DNA from: Glycine soja
Lineage: Eukaryota; Streptophyta; Magnoliopsida; Fabales; Fabaceae
DNA length: 64,000 nt
Direction of reading: 5' to 3'
Assembly: GCF_004193775.1 (NCBI RefSeq)
Contig: NC_041004.1
Location: 4,549,309 to 4,613,308 of the forward strand
The notes beneath the pieces are model-generated. The model did not search any database and was not told where the DNA came from. It saw only the letters and a program-made list of their open reading frames with translations. A program made the position numbers and the translations under genes. Shown here in pieces: positions 35,744 to 47,129 of the stretch. Numbering within the stretch: position 1 is the stretch's first letter; each line of letters opens with the position of its first letter.

Positions 35744-38282
35744 ATGAAGATTGGTTGTTTGTGTCTTTGTGTATGTAGTTGTTAACAAAATGTTGATGTG
35801 GATGTGCTGCATGTGTGAGCACAATTGTGACATTGATTATAGGTAATAAATGAAGTGCATGTTTGATATAACTTATTGCATCAAGTTGGATCCTAGCTAG
35901 TTCCTTAGAAGCTATACTAGCATTTGTTACCTTTGTGTACGTATCTAGTTCCCTTTAATGCGGTTTTTAAGGAAAAAGATAAACATTTGCCTCATTTTGG
36001 GGTGGAAGGAGAAAAGAGATAAAGAGAAAAGAAAAAAGTAATAAAGAGAAAAAATAATAGATATGATATTTGAAATGATGAAAAAGTCAAAGAGATGGAG
36101 AGAAATTAAAATGAGAAAAAAAAATTGTAAGAGAATGGAATATGTGAGTATCATTAGTCGGTTTTTAATGTTAAACACACGTATACAAAACATAGAGGCA
36201 AAAGTGTTGAAGGATTGCTCCTTATGGTGACTACGAAGGAATTAAACTTTCAAGTCTCAACATCGACCAACTTTTAAGAAAATGTCAAATTATACCTTAA
36301 TTAAAAACGAATTATGTCAAGTAAAAAAAAGTCTCAACCTTTACATTTGAAAAATAAGTGAAAGTTAGGCCTTATAAAACTTAGTTAAACTCAGCTTGAA
36401 TTCATATATGTAAGTATCCACATTTATCTACGTGGAATAAAATTCAGCTTTGTATTTAATCTTCAAATTAATATTTTAGTATGTGAAATGTATAGGATAA
36501 ATATTTATTTTATATAATTAAAATTTATAATAAATAAATACTTTTAAATATATAAATTATATTTTAGATTTATAATAAACAAATTATGTTGTGATATAAG
36601 ATTACTTTTAGTTATTGATAGATTAAAAGATATGCAAAGTTAAGAAAAATTCCTAGAAATATTCTCATAAAAGAAAAACTCTTAAAATGTTATTGTTAAA
36701 AACCAACTCCTAGAAATGCTCTTATATTCAATATAGGTATTCTAATATACAGAGGCGATTACTATTAATGATGAAAATGCACTTCACTACTAAGAAAAAG
36801 TTAATTAGTTATAAAAAAATTCAACTCCTAGATTATGATAATTAGTCGCTATATTAGTGAGTTAAGTTAAAGGTCATTGGTTGCCAAAACCGCAATTATT
36901 AAGACAGGATTAAAAAAATGTAGTTATTAGTGATGAAATAATCTGTTGCTAAGAAAAAAAAAATTAGTACATTAGAATTTGGTGACCAACTTATCGACTA
37001 AGCTCATTGCTAAATCAATCATTAAATGGTTGAATTTTTTTTTTTATCTCAAAATCAATTGCTAATGTTTAAAAATATGTGGTGTGTATGACCATGTTAT
37101 TGGTCTAAGTAATATTAAACTTGATTTATTTAAATAAAATTTGCAATTTGATTCTTGTAGATAAAAAAAATAATTAAAAAAGGAAATTCAATTAAGGTAG
37201 CAACCAAGTTTTCAACGGAAATTAGTCATAACAAAGTGGATATTTCACATCAACATCATGATCATTCAAAAATATGTTGTATGTAACCACATTAGCAATA
37301 CATTATTTGGTTACTAATTTGTTTAATGACCAAAAAATTTGGTTGCTAACATATTGTTATAGTTTTATTTCTATTTAAAGAAAAATGAATTTGCAATTAA
37401 TTGTAAGTTTATAACCAGGAGTATCATCATGGGCAAAACGTAAGGGGCCATGCTATTCACACTCTCTCTTTTACTCTTCTGCCTCTTGTTAGTTCTTTTT
37501 TTAATACCTTTTTACAAAAATATCCTTGACAAAACCTAATTGCTGTAATGTAAACTTTTATATAAGTTTGACAACATTGCTAACTATGTACATGTTTAGA
37601 GTTTAAGTTAGGAGAACTCATGTACTTTTACTCCCAAGTTAACGAATTCTACATTCTTCATTTTGTGCATTAAAATTCACAAAAGTACTTTCTCAACTTT
37701 AATGTAAGCATAGCAGTACATGTCAACCCCAGTTAATTCTTGAATGTGAATAAGTTTTATTTTTCCACACATAATGTTTCAGAATAGTAATGTTAGTTGC
37801 CAATACACAAGCATATGCAAATAGATGCATAATAGGTTAAGGAAAGTCCCACAAATAAAACGATAGATTAAGAATGTTCAACTTCACTAACCACCTTTTC
37901 CCCCTTTCTGTCACCGTCTTGTTTTGTTGTATAAGAGAAAGGGGAAGCAAAGGATTTTTGTCATTTTGTATTCTCAAATCTATATGGATATAAACATTAC
38001 TTTAAAATGGGGCATGGTGAAAACAGGTTCTAACTCCTATGAGATATGGACATCACATCAACAGTGGCAATGGAAATAAACAGCATTTGCCACCACCACA
38101 ACATGCATCCACTAATCATAATCCACTAATAGTAAAAGCTTCCTATTCAACTCAGGTCATCAAACCTCAAAATGTTTTCACATGGACAACAAAGCGCAAA
38201 TTATAAGCACCTAAAACACTGCTTCTTCTAGCATAGGCCACCACTGCATGCACATCTTCATACACAAACTCGAAAGGTGGAA
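35744..38282. other. Region between the expansin and MACPF genes
   Basis: The 3' ends of the plus-strand expansin gene and the minus-strand MACPF gene face each other here. A CACTA-like terminus with subterminal repeats lies at 36785-37360. No further gene was seen. Confidence 0.5.
36785..37360 (+). mobile_element. CACTA-like (En/Spm) element end, partial
   Basis: CACTACTAAGAAAAAG at 36785 resembles the CACTA terminus of En/Spm elements. It is followed by many short repeats in both orientations of a TTGGTTGCTAA/TTAGCAACCAA type (for example near 36877, 37197, 37310 and 37341), like subterminal transposase-binding repeats. I found no matching right terminus or transposase frame, so it is called a remnant or non-autonomous copy. 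The right limit is approximate. Confidence 0.5.
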
Positions 38283-41200
38283 TCAGTAATTAAGCAATGA
38301 ATATTTCACTCTCAAAACAACTTTCCCTTTTTCAACACCAAGCTTTCCACCAGTGACTAACCAATGGCCAGGAGGGTCTTGGGGTCCTTTGGTCATCTTA
38401 GACAAGTCAACATACTTCACCAACTTGTTGGCTGTGGCATTTTCTCTAAGGGTTGAGTTATCCGGGTTGGAGGTGTTTTCAGCATTCACTGTTTTTGGCG
38501 GCTTGTTTGGGACGTGATCCCACAGCGATCTTCGGATCGTGCAGCCAGGTAACCTTGAATACAAGAGCTTCATGTACAATACATTCCTTGAACCAAAATC
38601 CCACACTCCAAGTTGTGCTCCAGTAACTATGTAGACACCAGAGAAGTCTCCTATGAAGGTTTCAGGGTTCTCAATTGGTGCTGTGCTCACGTGAGAAAAG
38701 TTCTTCCACTTAACAGGCTCAAACCACCGGCTGTCTTGCTCCTCAGGGCCCTGCCACTTGGGAGCGCCTATAGCGACATGACTGTCCCAATATGGATGAA
38801 GGATTTTCGGAAGAGATACTAAGTGTTGAACGTGAACACTCAGCCGATTCTGCTTGCTTCCTTCTAGACAAAGACATAAGCCAGTTACTGGCCTACGTCC
38901 GACTGTAATCTGCATTCAAAGAGAAACACCGTGTTTAATGTAAAATTGATTAGCTATGTGCCACCTTTCACAACACTTCGAAGGCTCCTCACTAACCCAA
39001 GTAGCCAATAAGTATATAAATTTAGCCACCAAACACTAATGTGACACATAAATGCAACTGGACACAGGTTATTAGCATGCTCTAATAATGTTTCTTAGTA
39101 ATACATTTCACGAGAGATTATAAGTTTATGATATTGTGCAGAAGTATAGTGGCCAATCATGTTTTAAACCAAACATTACTATTGTGTAATGTTCACAAAA
39201 AGGATGTTAGCTGAAGAAGAAATAATAAAAGATTACATCAAGGAGTGCCTTGGTAAAGTTGTGCCTTGGTGACTTGGTAAAGTTGTGCCTTGGTCATGGG
39301 TTCGAATCCGGAAACAGCCTCTTTGCATATGCAAGGGTAAGGCTGCGTACAACATCCCTCCCCCATACCTTCGCATAGCGAAGAGCCTCTGGGCAATGGG
39401 GTACGAAGTTTTTTTTTTTTTTTATATGACATCAATAGCTAGTTTTTCATTATGTCTGTAAATATAAATGAAGAGACTGTTGTGCTGAACTTCACATTAA
39501 TGAAGAGAAGACATTATACTACTTCAACCTATTGTAATAGAAAAATGAAGTTTTTACTGTAAGTTCTCATCTTTCAAGACTTAACAACATAGACAACACC
39601 AATTTCAGCAATGAACAGAACCACATTGAAAAAGGATGACAATCAGATATTAGTTGCCTTAAAATCATGTATACGGCAAATAATGAAAAAGAGTACTCAC
39701 TACTGAGTCATGTAAATTTAAGTAGTAACTTGAACTAAAATAGGCACAACACATAAACAGGGTGCTACTGGAGTTAAAGAAAAAAGACTGATCTAACATA
39801 ATCCAGAGAACCACTTTATACATATCCAAAAGAATACATTAGAATTTAGAAAAAGAAATCATTTCATTCAAATACATATATACTTGAAAACAAAAGTCTC
39901 AATTTATTAGATTCCCCAGACTTGAAGACAGTTTGCAAGAGGCACTAGCTGATCAATTCTCAGAATTATATCTTAGCAACTCACAGTAACAAACCAAATG
40001 TCCCCAAGTGACTGCCCTATATTTAATTATGTACCCACAAAGAATAAATCCATTACATTTCTTTAAAATAATCATTGTCATGTCATAAGAAGTTTCGAAG
40101 CGTCTGCCTGGGTGTCACACATCGTTATCAAAAGAAAAAAAAGAAGTTTCTAGGTGAAGGAAAATTCCACAAATGATCTTTACCTGTTCTTGACTAATGT
40201 AAAGTTTCTGGCCCATTATGCTGAATTGCAAAGATGGGCATACAGGTTCCTTCCTTTGTTGACCAGGAATCCTGTCCTGTAAAGGAGCCCATACACAAGG
40301 AATCTGAAACTCTAGGAAATATCTAAGTTCTTCTATTGGAGGTTTATCTGTGCGTGAAATTCAGATAAAAGGAAAAAGAAATGTGCAACTGACATTAGAC
40401 TAGACTCCTAAAAACAGAAAAAAAATTCTAAATAATAAAAGATAAAGGATAAATTGACTTACATTCAAGATAAAGACTAATGGCACGAGTCAAATGCTCC
40501 TTGGCAGGTACTTCATCAAGGAGATCAGTTATAGGACAGAAAGTCATCTCAATGATATCTGGGGAGGACTGGATAGTTGATATCCATTTACTGTGGTTTT
40601 GTTCCAAATCATCTCCTCCTCTTCTTCTAAAAATGACTGTGACATCCTGACCAATAATTATTCAAGGAAGTTAAGAGAAAAGAAAGAAGACTCGATTAAG
40701 ACTTTATTTTCTAGACAGAATAGACAAAGATATCCAACAGACCAACCAGCTACTAACAATCGATAACCATAAAAGACATGTAATTACTTTTCTTAATAAC
40801 AAGTATGAATTCTTCCCAATACAGATTCATGCTGAGCTGCTGAAACATAGTTCCCTATACAGAGTTCAATGCACTGTGATGCAGCTCATATAACAAATAT
40901 CAAGGGGATGTAAGAAAGGAGAAGAAAAAGTAACTACCAGGCTTTATGCAGGACCAAATTCCAAGAGATTACATAAGAAAACATAAAACAAAGGTGAGAC
41001 AAAATCAGTTTTCCCAGTCATGGCTGAAAAAGATTGGGCATTAATGGTGAGAGTGTTGTGCCATATTGCCAATGCTTATGGTTCTAAAATAGTGACATTT
41101 TATAACCATTCACCAGTGTATTAATTTTAGCATTGCTGTGAACACCAAAGCAAACAAGGATTGTCAGATTTAAGTTTTAAATCCATCAAATGAAATGAAA

Positions 41201-44200
41201 TGAAGGAAGCTATTTCCATTGGATAAGTAGTTGGCAGAGTATACAAGGATTCTGTAGTGTACAGGTCAGCCGCCTAATAAGAAGGGCCTTAAACCCAATG
41301 AGGAGAAAATCTCAAAACAACTACTACTACTAATTGTGACTGGAGATTACCATTCCTCCCAGTTAACCATTTGGCACCTACAAAATACCAAAACTCCAGT
41401 TCCAAAGGTATGCTCATTCTGTTTTTCTCACTCCTCTTCCTATCATCTATTTTATTCGCAATAGGACTACTAATTGCTAAAAGTCTCTCCCATAAACAAA
41501 GTCCCTCCTTAATTGAGACCATGGGGAGAAGACCAAGGCCAACAGACCTGAGCTCTATCCATCTCAGACAGGGACGGAAGCAGAAGTGTATTAAAGGGGG
41601 GCCAATTTTTTTTTTTACATAATTATTTAAATATTTAACTTCTAATAAATAATAAAATTTAAAAAATATTTTATTATTAATTTTATGGATAAAATTAGAG
41701 ATATATATACTACTAGAAAAATTTAAGCAAATATCAACTCAAAAACCTATTTTTCTTATATATTTTTCTTTACTAATATTTTACTTTTATTTTTTATTTT
41801 TTCTCATATATACACAAAGGATCCTACGGGAGGAGGGGGCCAAGGCCCCTGCTTGCCCCCCCTTGGATTCATCCCTGATCTCAGATACAACAAATTCCAA
41901 TAAATTTGCTTACACATTCTCTAATCTTAATAACACAAAAGGGAAGATAGATCACAACACGATCACAACACAAGCACAGGAAGAAGACACAAAACATATT
42001 TATTACCTAGGAAGCACTAATACTTTATAATGTCTATGTACTAGTGGCGCATGTGTAATTGTATCAGTATCAAATACTTTAGTAAATAGACATCAAATAC
42101 TGATATTGATAAATTCTAGTATTCTATTGGCTCAACAATGGCCAATGATAATAAATACTCTCTTCAATTTTCTCCCTCAACTGTGGAAAAGGAATGGCCA
42201 ACTATGTCTTTATTTTTTAAATTTAAGATGTTTTGTGTGATGTGTGTAAAATGTTTAGTGAGATGGAATATATAAATCACATTGGATTATGTCATAACCC
42301 CATCCTAAGTTATCACAAAATGTCATATCCTTGTGTATACCAGTATCATTGCCATACTAATGACCGGTATATGTATTGCAGCTATTAACTCGCTTATTTT
42401 TGGTTTTGTACATCAAGGTCTAGGAATTTAGAAAAGGATGGGGAAATTGAAAATCAGGTTCACTTGTTAGGATGGGAAATAACCATGTTAGAGGTTCTCG
42501 GTGAAACCCACAATGGGGTAGAACCTCAGACACTGTATGCTTCTATGCCTAAAAACATTATAGATTATGATAAGACTATATACCCTCAGTTTACTTTAGA
42601 AAAATGGTTCATCAACATTTAAATTTCCATGATTTTGGATATAACTGTAAAAACTATCCTATAAATAAAATATTTCATAATAGTAACAAAAAACAATAAC
42701 AACAACAAAGCCTTATCCCACAAGATGAGGTCCACTACATGGACCTCACGACTCCATTCAGCCCAGGAAAAAAAATCATAATAGTAAAACAGGGATATTA
42801 CATACTTCTTTCCCAATAGGATATGTTGCAGTCGTGGGTTGGGGGTAAACCCCTTGACTATTGAATGAAAATGCATCAACACCCTGCAAAAAACAGTAAT
42901 TAAAATAATCAAGCAATATATCTATAGCTACCAAGAGCCTGAATAATATAAATTTATGCAAAAAAAGTGGTATTGAGGTGAACTAGCCTTATCCTTGGAT
43001 TTTGTTTGCCCTGAACTTGTTTGGCTATTGATGTCAGAGAACCTCTGATTTCCAATATCCTGAATATAGTTTTTCATCTCCAACTTTGACAAAGGAGAAG
43101 TATGATGTTGTTTAACATAAATAACATCTTTACCACCCATAGTTATTGATGTAATGACATGAGTCCCAAAATTTTCAATAAAACTGTCAAAATGTAATTA
43201 AAAAGTCAGGAACAATCTTAAGATATCTTTGTTACAGCATAATGTAGATAACTTGTATATGCGTACCTTGCCAAGGACGGTGGGTCCCAATTGACTGGGA
43301 CAGCCTTTTTGACATTTCCTTGCAACGTTAGGTGGGATTTTTGAAGCTGAACCTTTGCAAGAGGAATGTAAAACCCATCTGAGGACAAGGTTTTCGTAGC
43401 TGCAGCATCAACATGTTTTGAACCAGTGAAGCTAAATGCAGAATTAAAACTCCCAATAGGGAAGTTCCCTGATATATTTGCCCTTTCATTAAAGTATTCC
43501 ACCATCTGCAGCCACAGCAGAATAATCATAAATTTGAGAAAGCATTTCTTTAGTACAGTGTAATCTCAAATTTTAATATTTTGTTTGTCTCAAACTTAAT
43601 GCATGCAAAATATCAGGAAGTCAACCTGAGTATTATGAAAGCAATTTATAAAAACGACAGATACCATAAAGGATAAATGTCAGTAGTACATATGAATATA
43701 TGATTTGGAAATTTCTGCTAAACAAAAAAATCTTCTAAAGGAACCAGTCTCTGCCATTGCTAATATCAGCGTCCATGCTAAGGCTGGTACAAGCTATCTA
43801 TCATAAGATAGGTCCTCCTTTAATTATTTTAGTTTAAGTTACATGCCTACATAATTGACAAATGCTCAAGCACCATTTCTTAACCCTCCCCCTCCCTTAC
43901 AAATCCCATATTACACATGACAAATAAAACCATCCTCAACAAAATCACTTTGAGGGTTTTCACAGATTCATTGCTAGCAGCCATTCCACACCTCAATTTC
44001 ATTACACCAGGACCATCTCTTCTCCACAATCATAAAAAGCAACTCAAAACCACTGTCAAATTCATCAAACATCCCATAGATATGTCCCCTATACTAGCAC
44101 AAACAATTAAGCATAAATAAACAAAAAAACATGTTAAATTACATTCGGGAAAGAAATTTCAAGGTTTTAAAATACAGTCCATGACCGCAATTTTTGCTGC

Positions 44201-44663
44201 AATGCTAAGGTTTTTGAAGTGTCTGTGACTGCAATTGTGGCCTCATCCGTGCATTTGTCTACAATTTCCCACGTTATCATTATCTAGGAATGCATCAAAA
44301 CCCTGACCGCAATTTAAAACCTTGACAATTTTTCACCAAAACATTCTCACAAAACAAGAAAAAGTAATTCTAAAAAAGGGGAAAATTTTCAATTGCTAAA
44401 TTTACCTCTGGAAAACTGCGGACCCCAGAACTCTGACGCACCATGGCCTCCGGGGAGCATCCAATGTCCCTGGAAACATCGGGAACGGCCACATCCTTGT
44501 ACAACCACAGCTCCCTACGGTGTTCTTCATCAATCTCAACTACCCTAGACCCTGAAACTCCTTTACAATAAAGCAACCTCGTATCAAAGTTCACATCAAA
44601 ACCCCTCCCTAATGCTTGCAAAGCGTTAGAAGCAGTGTGCACCGCTGCTACTTGCTCCCCCAT
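38283..44663 (-). CDS. MACPF-domain protein, CAD1/NSL1-like
   Basis: Seven exons: 44663-44406, 43505-43267, 43183-42988, 42883-42806, 40646-40463, 40347-40184, 38909-38283. They give 581 residues, close to the family's usual length of about 600. The start MGEQVAAVHTASNALQALG and the MACPF signature FIENFGTH followed by MGG (residues 167-183) place it with plant membrane-attack-complex/perforin proteins. Conserved blocks include GNQRFSD, DVTVIFRRRGGDDLEQNHSK, FLEFQIPCVWAP, KWQGPEEQDSRWFEPVKWK and LGVWDFGSRNVLY. Arabidopsis CAD1 and NSL1 restrain salicylic-acid-dependent cell death; which paralogue this matches cannot be decided here. All introns are GT-AG except intron 3, which fits best as GC-AG. 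Introns 4 and 6 contain transposon insertions. Confidence 0.93.
39242..39423 (+). mobile_element. Au-type SINE in MACPF intron 6
   Basis: The tRNA-derived head carries a B box (GGTTCGAATCC, 39299-39309). The body reads GGAAACAGCCTCTTTGCATA and GGTAAGGCTGCGTACAA, as in plant Au SINEs, and the 3' end is a run of 15 T. A 7-9 bp target duplication (ACATCAA) flanks it. The A-box segment is present twice as a 24-bp tandem duplication (39249-39272 and 39273-39296). It is antisense to the host gene. Confidence 0.85.
41569..41877. mobile_element. hAT-type MITE in MACPF intron 4
   Basis: A 309-bp insertion with perfect 8-bp target duplication ATCTCAGA (41561-41568 and 41878-41885). The left end is CAGGGACGGAAGCAG; the right end, reverse-complemented, is CAGGGATGAATCCAAG. 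A GGGGGGCC-type block lies near each end. The 8-bp duplication and CAGGG termini are typical of hAT elements. The interior is AT-rich and non-coding. Confidence 0.9.
42687..42775 (-). mobile_element. 5'-truncated RTE-type LINE end in MACPF intron 4
   Basis: On the minus strand the insert reads through GGACCTCATCTTGTGGGATA to AGGCTTTGTTGTTGTTATTG. This is the 3' end, with a TTG tail, that is widespread in plant RTE LINEs. A 12-bp target duplication TCATAATAGTAA flanks it (42675-42686 and 42776-42787). The inner edge is only about 18 bases from the donor site of exon 4. Length is under 90 bp, so it is almost entirely truncated. Confidence 0.75.
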
Positions 44664-45301
44664 GGCTCATTAAAATTCACAGAGCCACCTCAAAAAAAAA
44701 AAAAAAAAACTCTTCTTTCACGCAATAAATAGAAACCCAATTCTGAATGGAACTAGAAGGTAAATTCTCTCGTCAATCGAAGGGAATTAGCACGACCCAC
44801 ATGAACAAATTCCACAAAACACACAAAAAAGAGCGCGATTTTAACTACTGAGCTATGTGGGCATGTGACTCATCAAAAGGGTCATGATCAAACCCATCTC
44901 TTCACACCCTTCGTTGTTGAACCAGAGAAAATCATGATGTGCAAGAACAAACTCAATGGATCTTACTTTTTATCCAAAATCTGGTGTGGTTGTCGGGTGC
45001 TAGCTACTTCTTCTGGTGCTTGTCACTGACTTTATCTCTCTAAAAATGTTTCTCTCTGTAAAATAGAGACCTCTCTCTTCATAGACATTATCGTACACTG
45101 TAAGTAGTTTTCTTTTCTTTTCTTTCTTTGTAGGTTTCTACCTTTGGAGACTCTGTGGTTTTGTCTGTCCTAAGAAGCATTGACTTCAGTTTTCAGTCAT
45201 AATTTACTTTCCATCGAAACGATTGCGTGTTATTTTGCCTAACATCTTGACCGTCCATTCCTGGTCGTAGTATGTGCGTTCAAGTCTAAAGTCATGCACT
45301 T

Positions 45302-45341
<40 letters not shown>

Positions 45342-45960
45342 CAGAGATATGTATTATCCTATAATTTTATTTGAGTCGGAAATTATCATTATATTTATAG
45401 ATAACAGAATTTTTTTTTCTAACATTTTTTATTTTTATTTTAGGCTAAAAGCATGTTTTCCGTTGCTATAAAATTGAAAAATGTTCATTTTTAGAAAAAT
45501 TGTAAAAAAATTGTATGCTTTTAAAATTGAAATATATCTTTGTTAAGTCTAGATGTAGGTTTGGATTAATCGAGCTTAACTCCAAGTTAAAAAATCACAT
45601 GTTAATTTTATAGGGATTGGAAACAGACAACAAAATTGAAGGGAACCAAAAAAATTCAGTCTCTATTAAAGAATGGTATGTTTTTATTCAACTTTTAGAA
45701 TAATTTAGGATTAAAATATATTTTTCATCTTTATAAAATTTAAAAAATTAATTTTCGTTACTACAAAAAAGATTTATAAGTTTTTAATCCTCCTAAAATT
45801 AAAATATTTCATAATTCGAGTTAGAGTTACAATTGATTAAAAATGAACTCATGTGTTCAATGACCATACACTTAAGGACCATACACATGTAAAATATTTT
45901 CCATGTCATTAATTATTGTAATTTTAAAAGTGAACCCTAATTCAAACGTGTGCATTTGGT
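44664..45960. other. Upstream region of the MACPF gene
   Basis: Contains the 5' leader and promoter side of the MACPF gene, including an A-run of about 18 (44692-44709) just upstream of the ATG. A run of 35 T lies at 45304-45338. No gene was seen. No clear TATA box was identified. Confidence 0.5.
45304..45338 (+). repeat. Homopolymer run of 35 T
   Basis: Uninterrupted T35. It could be the tail of a retroposed sequence on the minus strand, but no SINE or LINE body or target duplication was recognised next to it. Confidence 0.9.
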
Positions 45961-45970
45961 TTTTTTTTTA

Positions 45971-46173
45971 GGCAAAATTGTAAATATGATCCCCCATTTT
46001 GTTTTCAATTTCATATTTTGTCATTCAGTAAATTAATTCACAAATTTTGTCGTATTTATTAAAATCACGTAATGTTGGTCCCTCCGAATCACAATTGGAC
46101 TTTGATCGTTAACAAGTGACGTTGACTAACACATGTCAACGTCTAAGAGACACGTCAACTACAGATATGCGAT
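45971..46173 (+). repeat. Left terminal inverted repeat of the Pack-MULE-like element
   Basis: About 203 bases, clearly similar over its whole length to the reverse complement of 46923-47120, with scattered substitutions and small indels. Confidence 0.85.
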
Positions 46174-46244
46174 GTGCTTCAAACACTTCAGCAGCAACTA
46201 TTGAACCCATGTCCACCTTAAGTTCATGACCACAAAGGGAGATC

Positions 46245-46867
46245 TCAAATCTTGCAAATTATAAGATAAATGAAAATAAATAGACAACGCATTAATATTG
46301 AATAAATAATTGCAGAATCCAAGTGCAAATCATTTGCAACACTGGTCTTACCCAAACCCAAATGGCTTTGATCCCCTTTATTTGAAGTTTCTGTTTGAGG
46401 CTCCACCACCTCACTTGTAGCCCTAACATCTTTGAGTGCAGGGGGTTGTTGACTCTTATCTAACTCATCATTTGATACTGACTTGTCAACATGTTCGTCA
46501 TTATGTTCAGTATCAGTAGTAACAGAATGAGAGCCAGAAGCAGTTTCAATTTTTCTTGATGCATTTTTCTCAACCTCTTGAATTTCCAACTCTGATTTCA
46601 GAGATCTATGACCATTAGAAGAAGTAGAACCACTATGAGGTGATAACTCATCACCACTTTTAGATATTGCAATGCTCTCTTGTTCATTTTCATCAACTGC
46701 AGGACAACTTACATTAGATTCCTCTACTGAATTTTGAATCTCCAATGAAGAACCTATATCTTGTAAATTAGCATTTCTAGCCTGCTAACCAAAATCTTGT
46801 AGCTCCAAATAGCTTTTGAAAACATTCTCCTTCTTGATACCTGATGCAGCCCCTTCTGAATCAGTTT
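46245..46867 (-). pseudogene. Captured coding fragment inside the Pack-MULE-like element
   Basis: On the minus strand one frame is open over almost the whole interior, broken by one TAG near 46783. It reads a hydrophilic Ser/Glu-rich protein: DSEGAASGIKKENVFKSYLE upstream of the stop, then NSVEESNVSCPAVDENEQES, GSTSSNGHRSLKSELEIQEV and VSNDELDKSQQPPALKDVRA. The open part from ATG is 166 codons. I do not recognise the donor gene; low-complexity acidic segments like this are common in nuclear regulators. There is no sign of a start context or promoter of its own. Confidence 0.7.
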
Positions 46868-46922
46868 TTAGGGTTTATTTTAGGGTTATCGTAAATTTTT
46901 TTTTTATCATAATGGGTTAAAA

Positions 46923-47120
46923 ATCGCAGACCGTTTGACGTGCCTCTCAGACGTTGACACGTGTCAGTCAACGTCACTTACTAACGGTTAATATCCAATT
47001 ATGGTCTAGGGGACCAACATTGCGTGATTTTATACGAGGACAAAATTTGTGAATTAATTTATTGGGAGACAAAATCCGAAATTGGAGACAAAATGGGGGA
47101 ACCAAATTTGTAATTTTGCC
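46923..47120 (-). repeat. Right terminal inverted repeat of the Pack-MULE-like element
   Basis: About 198 bases; the outer end reads GGCAAAATTACAAATT on the minus strand. It pairs with 45971-46173. Confidence 0.85.
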
Positions 47121-47129
47121 TTTTTTGTA

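Larger units (their letters stand above)
45971..47120. mobile_element. Pack-MULE-like element with long terminal inverted repeats
   Basis: A 1150-bp element with terminal inverted repeats of about 200 bases (45971-46173 and 46923-47120), starting GGCAAAATT. Shared inner blocks include AAATTAATTCACAAATTTTG, AATGTTGGTCCC, AAGTGACGTTGACT and TGTCAACGTCT. The flanks TTTTTTTTA (45962-45970) and TTTTTTGTA (47121-47129) match at 8 of 9 positions, consistent with a 9-bp Mutator-type duplication. The interior is a coding-like fragment with no transposase, so the element is non-autonomous. Confidence 0.85.

Noticed and set aside
39296..39312. GGTTCGAATCC as part of a tRNA gene
   Set aside because: It is the B box of a SINE. 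There is no cloverleaf, and the body and T tail match an Au-type SINE.
41371..41622. Hydrophobic open frame starting MAPTKYQNSSS
   Set aside because: It lies in MACPF intron 4 and runs into the hAT-type MITE, with no family support.
46245..46745. 166-codon open frame as a stand-alone gene
   Set aside because: It lies wholly between the terminal inverted repeats, the reading continues upstream past a stop, and its C-terminal residues run into AT-rich noncoding sequence. A captured fragment explains it better.
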